A DNA stretch of 64,000 bases from assembly GCF_964355755.1 (NCBI RefSeq), contig NC_092679.1, positions 13,568,932 to 13,632,931 on the forward strand. Reading direction: 5' to 3'. The notes below the pieces were generated by a model, which worked only from the letters and a program-made list of their open reading frames with translations, did no database searches and was not told the origin of the DNA. Of the stretch, positions 59,120 through 64,000 are shown piece after piece. Origin of the DNA: Antedon mediterranea. Its lineage: Eukaryota; Echinodermata; Crinoidea; Comatulida; Antedonidae. Numbering within the stretch: the first letter of the stretch is position 1; each line of letters starts with the position of its first letter. A program made the translations under genes and the position numbers.

Positions 59120-59347
59120 GTGAAGGTGAGGAGGCTTAGTGGTGGAAAGCCGTCATACCTTAGCTTAGAGCAGAGGAAGCAGTTGACAGAGCCAATTGAC
59201 ACGGAGTCTTCTGATCAAGGGTCAGCCTTGAATCCAGGGTTGATGAGCAGAGTGAGAGAAGTAGTCGAGGACGTGACGATTAAACACTTCATGGAAGATG
59301 GTCGGGTAACAAAGTTGGAGACAATCAAGAGGACTTATCGGTTTTAG
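59120..59347 (+). CDS. Second accessory frame in the Ty3/gypsy element
   Basis: 75 codons, MKVRRLSGGKPSYLSLEQRK to LETIKRTYRF. No domain is recognised. The charged composition, the position right after the zinc-finger frame (16 bases) and the end just before the hAT insert suggest it belongs to the element's last reading frame. Confidence 0.4.
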   Translation: MKVRRLSGGKPSYLSLEQRKQLTEPIDTESSDQGSALNPGLMSRVREVVEDVTIKHFMEDGRVTKLETIKRTYRF

Positions 59348-59371
59348 TTCCTTAAAGACATTACATCTAGC

Positions 59372-60968
59372 GGTGTCTGATCATTTCGGCCGCCAGTCAT
59401 TTCGGCCGCCGGTTATGGAACGGCCAAAATCATAAAACGGCAAAAAAGACAAAATATGTATTGTTCATTTCGGCCGCCAGAATCGTCAATATTGTTAATA
59501 ACGTATGGCACGCCTTAATTGCCAAAAAGGGTGTATACATGTGCCTAGACTTGCCCCAAGTCTGTATTATCTTTTTTTAAAATTTATTTGTTTTTATTTC
59601 GACCGCGATTTTTGTCTGAAAATACAGACTTGTGAAACACGTATAGAAATCGATTTGCAGACCGCAAACATACGATAAGAATGACGTAGGTTATCATACC
59701 GTATTTGGCTATATGGGGCGGGCGGTATGTAAATATGGATTTCGAATCAACCAATGATCATTTTGTTTCAAAATGAAAGAGATCGAGTACGTAGTAGGCC
59801 TACCAGTGCTTAATGTACGATTGAGACTGTTGAAATATAAAATAGTAATGCCAAGTTGTTTTGTTTATTAATTGTTTAGTCCTTGGTCTAGGCCTCTTTC
59901 GTAGGTCCTACTCAACTCGCACGTATGACCTGCCAAATAAAACGCCAATGAAGTAGGCCTACATACCACCGGCACACAACAGGGCTACACCACTACACAG
60001 AACAGGACAGGGTCTGGGTGGGAATTAAATCAAAATTATCTCCGCGTAATAAATGATCCATTCAATGTTTGATTTGCGGAGAAGCTAGCCTATCATATAT
60101 CAAGACGAGTTTTCATGTTTCAAAGATCCCATCAAATGTTTACCAGACTACAAGGCATATAAAATAATTTCTAGCCTTCAGAACTTTCATAAAATGTACC
60201 CAAGTACACATTGTCTAAACGTAACATAGCGCATGCGCATCATCTTAGTTGTTGAGTCTTTGAAATTCTGAAATATGAATATTTAAACCGTGTACGAGAG
60301 AGTAGCCAATCGCATGCAGCTGAAACTAGTCAACCGGATAATCGTATGCACCAAGAATTCTTGGTGTCAACCCACGTGACTTGTGCGTGTTTCCCCAGAC
60401 ATAGTATCCAAAATCAAGTAGTATACGTATGAAACGCCATATGTGCCAAAATATTTATCTTTTAACTAATATTAAGACAAAACTCCGTCTGGAACCCAGA
60501 CTAACATGTGCCTATCGCCTGAATAGACGTGTGTAAATCACACAGCCAATTCATGACTTATGGAGGGATTATTTTAGTAGTTTTAACTAAAGTATTTCGG
60601 ATTCCAGTATTTCTACATGACTTACTTTATTTCATAGTGGTTGTTGTGGGGGGGGGGGGGGGAGGGTTGTATGGCCCAGGAAGAAGCCGGCGAATGATAG
60701 TAAAATATTGATAGCGCAGCTCCATGTAAATCAAAATGTGTGAACTATGATCGTTTTTGTTGATTGCTTGCTGTTTGAATACGCACGTCTATACAGGCAA
60801 TAGGCACATGTATACGTACACCCTTTTTGACAATTAAGGCGTTCCATACATTAACAATTTTGGCGGCCGAAATAAACAATACATATTTTGTCCTTTTTGG
60901 CGTTTCATGATTTTGGGCGTTCCATAACCGGCGGCCAAAATGACTGGCGGCCGATATGCACTGTGACC
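59372..60968. mobile_element. hAT-like non-autonomous element (1597 bp), 8-bp target-site duplication
   Basis: The flanks CATCTAGC at 59364-59371 and 60969-60976 are identical. The termini (GGTGTCTGATCATTTCGGCC; GGTCACAGTGCATATCGGCC on the other strand) begin an inverted repeat of about 190 bp with three TTTCGGCCGCC words per arm. An 8-bp duplication and repeated subterminal motifs fit the hAT superfamily. A poly-G run (~17-18) lies at 60646-60663. No transposase is present. Confidence 0.85.
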
Positions 60969-61079
60969 CATCTAGCTACATTTCGTTACATTTGTATTTT
61001 GTTTTAGTTTGTTTAACTTTGTTCCTTTGGATTTGACTTCACAAGATTCAAGGGACGAATCTCTCTAAGGTGGGGGTAA

Positions 61080-61443
61080 TGTGATGAAAATGCACCCTCT
61101 ATCCATGTATAAAGTGTAGTAAGTTCAACAGTTAGAACAGCGGTTTTTTGCTAAAATGTGATTGGCTGGCTCCTTTCTTGGGGGATGGGTTGACATGATT
61201 TAAGAAGTGTACCTCTGTGGAAGCAGGGAGGGAACCGAGGGTAGTAATACGGGTTGGACGTGCTATTATTCGGTTGGTGGTACTGGATTATTCCTTCTTA
61301 CTTGATGAAGGGTGAGTGTTAAATAATAAAAACTATTGGAAATGAATTTATTGTGTTAGTTTTTTATTTATTAGTTTTGACGTGTAGACCACCTGCTGCC
61401 GAACCCGGAGGTTATTAACGTGACCTTATATAAAAACATTACA
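61080..61443 (+). repeat. 3' LTR of the Ty3/gypsy element
   Basis: It starts TGTGATG right after the polypurine tract and ends CATTACA, giving inverted TG..CA tips over 364 bases. A polyadenylation-like AATAATAAAA is near 61323. Confidence 0.7.
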
Positions 61444-61654
61444 ATACATAGGCCTAATATGCCTTTGTGTTTTTTTTCCTCTTCGAAATTGTTTTACTTT
61501 TTAATATTTTTGTAATGGAACTTTACAACTACAGAAATTGCCTTTTTCCTATGTAATTGTAAGGTCCAAGCTGATTGTGGCTAAATAACCTCATCAACCA
61601 GGCTGAACGAGTTATAATATCAATCAATCAACCACAGAGCCTTAAAAGAAATCT

Positions 61655-62130
61655 GCACTATTGCAGGTTATTGATTCATTACCTACAGAGATGGGTACTG
61701 TAAAAGAAGTCATACTCCAGGGTCCACAGATGGCAGATTAGTTCCATTTACAAATTGTCCTTGTATTTAATCAAGCAATTTATGCCAAAATACAAGAGAT
61801 TGGATGGGAAAATAAGTTTTCAGGAGAGATTGGTCGTAAGATTTGGGGAATTTCACACAGCAATGTCATTTATATCTGTAATTGGAAAGTGCTTTGGAGA
61901 AGCAGGCTTAAGAGATGTAGCAATCAAATCTGGAGTTGTTACCCAAGGATGAATCAACGATGTTGTGGTCATCATTACAACCACAGTATGCATACTTAAA
62001 AAGTTATGTTCAAAGCTTTTCAAAGACTGAGGTTTGGTTGCTTTTTAGACATGTTAAAGAAATGCTACTGAAGACTAGTCTTCTTGTGTTTCCTTGTGGT
62101 TGGACAGAAAAGACATATTATTAGCTACCA
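61655..62130 (+). pseudogene. Decayed gene of the EMxT..QAIYAK..GEFHTAMSF family
   Basis: The plus strand reads VIDSLPTEMGTVKEVILQG, FNQAIYAKIQEI and, after a frame change, VVRFGEFHTAMSFISVIGK and GEAGLRDVAIKSGVV. The first half is homologous to the repeat copies A and B (13950-14095, 16255-16401). The family is abundant in marine invertebrate genomes and linked with mobile DNA, but its biochemical function is not known to me. Confidence 0.6.
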
Positions 62131-63350
62131 GAAGTGTTTAAAATACTTCCTTGGTGATGTATCATTTCCATTGTCTAATGCCAAAGAAACCTTAACAAAA
62201 ACAGAGTTGGCATTTACTGAAAGCATTGGTATACAAATGCAAAGATGTTCAGATCATTATTAGGATTCGCCTGAAGAATCAGCTTTATATTATTAGATTG
62301 GCTTAAAAACCAGATCAAAGCTCAAGAAGAAAATTAAGAAAAAGAATAGGCAAATAATGTGTTTGCGAGTATTGAAGGGATGGAACGGTGACTATGTGAA
62401 TACAGTGACGCAACACAGTTAAGCCCCTTCTTTATAAGTTTAATCCAACGCATGTAATAACAAATGCAATGGTAAAAACAACAGTATGCACACCAGGTGT
62501 TGCCAATAAAGAATTATTAACAGAAGCATCGTAAGATATTTGTAAGTATATACTTTATTCAAACAAATACGTGCTGTTAAACATAAAATACAGATGCGGA
62601 TCCATTACATATTTGGATTCACAAAGGTCTTATCAAGACAGCATCAGGGAACAACAATGGATTAATTACAGCATATGATAAGGTTGGCCTCATCAAGTGA
62701 AAGCTGTTTGTAACAACCCGGAGGATGGATTTCCATGCCTTTATGGTGCAAGCTTCACCATGGCTGAAGTTTCAGGGGGAGTACTTTCTAAACAATGCAT
62801 CATTGGGAGAAAACCACTTCGATCAAAGGTTGCTGATAGCATCGAGGAATACTCTTGACATTCGATAGTTTTACATTTTCTTGACAACCTCATATAGAAA
62901 TGTTGTTGCAGAAGGAAAAAGATGGGCCACTTCTGAACGCAAGTTCGCACTCTGACTTGTTGGATGCGAGCATGTAATGTACGGAAAAAACGTGGCCAGC
63001 AGCAAGTCGACCCCGGACGAATACAGTGGATAAAGGATAAAGTGATAGTCATATTCAATTCCACTCAACAAACAAATCCAAACATAGAAGCTTTGTGTTC
63101 TGGCAATCGATGGGATGCAGGCGCGTGCAAAATCCTAGACCACAAGCACCACTTTAACGAATTCAGGAACCCCAGTCATCTACTAATCATCTCAAAACAG
63201 TACGGCTTCTATGATGGACCTAAGTGGTGGGAAAATTGTTTAAGTAAAGTACTAACTATTATTTCACTAGGACATTTTTACAAATATTTGTCTTAATAGT
63301 CAAATGAAGTATCATCAAGTAGTGCCATGGAAAAAAAGGGCTTATCAGAA
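62131..63350. other. Degenerate repeat, no intact gene
   Basis: Short frames around 62570-62650 (a possible continuation of the preceding family) and 62964-63296 show no recognisable domains. Confidence 0.4.
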
Positions 63351-63498
63351 GTGTAGACAGTTTTAAGTAAGAAAATGTAAAGATTGTGCGTGCGTGTAGT
63401 GTCGTGTTTGGCATAGTTAGTTGTTAGTAATAAAGCAAAGAAGTAGTAACTCTCGCAAAATCGTGTCTTATATTTCATTCATATTACACAAAATTACA
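63351..63498 (+). repeat. Probable 5' LTR and primer-binding site of a second Ty3/gypsy element
   Basis: A TG-starting stretch (TGTAGACAG, or alternatively TGTAAAG at 63376) runs to ATTACA at 63498. TTGGCGACGACG (63499-63510), a gypsy-type primer-binding-site position, follows directly, and then the gag ATG. GTAATAAAG (63429) is the likely poly(A) signal. The left border is uncertain. Confidence 0.5.
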
Positions 63499-63510
63499 TT
63501 GGCGACGACG

Positions 63511-64000
63511 ATGGCGACGTTCACGATACCTGCACCAATGCCTCTAGACATGGATTCAGGCAACATGGCTGAAAGCTGGCGTCGATTTGCGCAAAGATTT
63601 GACAATTTCGAAACAGCGACAGGAGTCAACGCGAAGCCCGAGGCAACACGAGTCGCCACACTCCTGTTGGTAATCGGACAGCGAGCCCTGGAAACATACA
63701 ACACGTTTACGTGGGACGCCGAAACTGACAAAACAAAGATCGGCCCAGTCTTAGCACAGTTAAAGAAATTCTGTGATGGGAAGCGCAATATCACGTATGA
63801 ACGACATATTTTTAACTGCAGGATTCAAAAAGAAGGTGAGAAATTTGATTCCTTTGTTACCTCGCTGAAAAGCCTAGCAGAGACATGCGAGTTTGGTACC
63901 TTGAAAGATAGCCTCATTCTTGATAGGATCGTAATAGGAATCAATAAGCCAAGCCTTAAACAATGCCTACTGCGTACAGAAAATCTAACATTAGACACAG
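63511..64000 (+). CDS. Ty3/gypsy Gag (partial, runs off the window)
   Basis: The frame is open for 163 codons from ATG 63511 to the window end. It begins MATFTIPAPMPLDM; then SWRRFAQRFDNFETATG, ATLLLVIGQRALETYNTF, YERHIFNCRIQKEGEKFDSF, ILDRIVIGINKPSLKQCLL and LRTENLTLDT. This is the capsid-like retrotransposon gag domain found in metazoan gypsy elements. It is uninterrupted and rich in CpG, unlike the decayed repeats nearby, so the element may be young. The zinc knuckle and Pol would lie beyond the window. Confidence 0.9.
   Translation, partial: MATFTIPAPMPLDMDSGNMAESWRRFAQRFDNFETATGVNAKPEATRVATLLLVIGQRALETYNTFTWDAETDKTKIGPVLAQLKKFCDGKRNITYERHIFNCRIQKEGEKFDSFVTSLKSLAETCEFGTLKDSLILDRIVIGINKPSLKQCLLRTENLTLDT

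Larger units (their letters stand above)
58465..61443 (+). mobile_element. Ty3/gypsy retrotransposon, 3' half, with nested hAT-like insert
   Basis: Ordered parts: integrase C-terminal domain (58470-58800), zinc-finger and accessory frames (58874-59347), an inserted hAT-like element (59372-60968), polypurine tract AAGGTGGGGG (61068-61077) and a 3' LTR (61080-61443). The 5' part, including protease, RT and the catalytic integrase core, is missing. Confidence 0.8.

Overview
The window is nuclear DNA of an animal, with spliced genes, non-LTR and LTR retrotransposons, a tRNA-derived SINE, Helitrons and many MITEs. The palindromic TAGGCCTA word is abundant (for example 840-1030, 14640-14930, 29100-29470, 42780-42960). 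Together with intron-rich DDX28 and BABAM2 orthologues, a stand-alone P2RX7_C-type gene and an H3/H4 histone cluster remnant, this suggests a marine invertebrate deuterostome, most likely an echinoderm. That assignment is inference.

Layout: (1) 1-712 LINE 3' end. (2) 1159-3408 histone locus on the minus strand: an intact H4 gene with stem-loop; a PRPF18 C-terminal fragment fused to a second H4-type tail with its own stem-loop; an H3 pseudogene whose 3' end is cut by a BEL/Pao fragment. (3) 3600-20400 a mosaic of degenerate repeats: C2H2 zinc-finger relics, a tandem ~130-bp repeat, an unidentified ~220-codon open cassette (4726-5396), a 3.7-kb foldback element with a ~60-copy 30-bp minisatellite, a three-exon P2RX7_C-domain gene between two copies of a 0.75-kb repeat, and a duplicated PHD-like segment. 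(4) 22134-33472 DDX28 (minus strand, 13 coding exons found, first exon missing). (5) 35204-41727 mobile-element cluster: a Helitron, two Mutator-like MITEs with perfect 9-bp target-site duplications, and a CAGT-ended MITE with TA target sites. (6) 42642-54642 BABAM2, complete in 11 exons (387 aa), with introns full of LINE, SINE, Helitron and MITE insertions. (7) 55500-64000 retroelement-rich tail: the 3' half of a Ty3/gypsy element carrying a nested hAT-like element, then a probable second Ty3/gypsy element whose gag gene runs off the window.

Three host genes are clearly supported as intact or nearly so: H4, DDX28 (mitochondrial RNA helicase) and BABAM2 (BRCA1-A/BRISC scaffold). The P2RX7_C gene also looks functional. 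They do not form a pathway; the dominant theme is a gene-sparse region shaped by mobile elements. Exon boundaries were worked out by hand from splice consensus, continuous phase and remembered family sequences; no alignment or database search was run.
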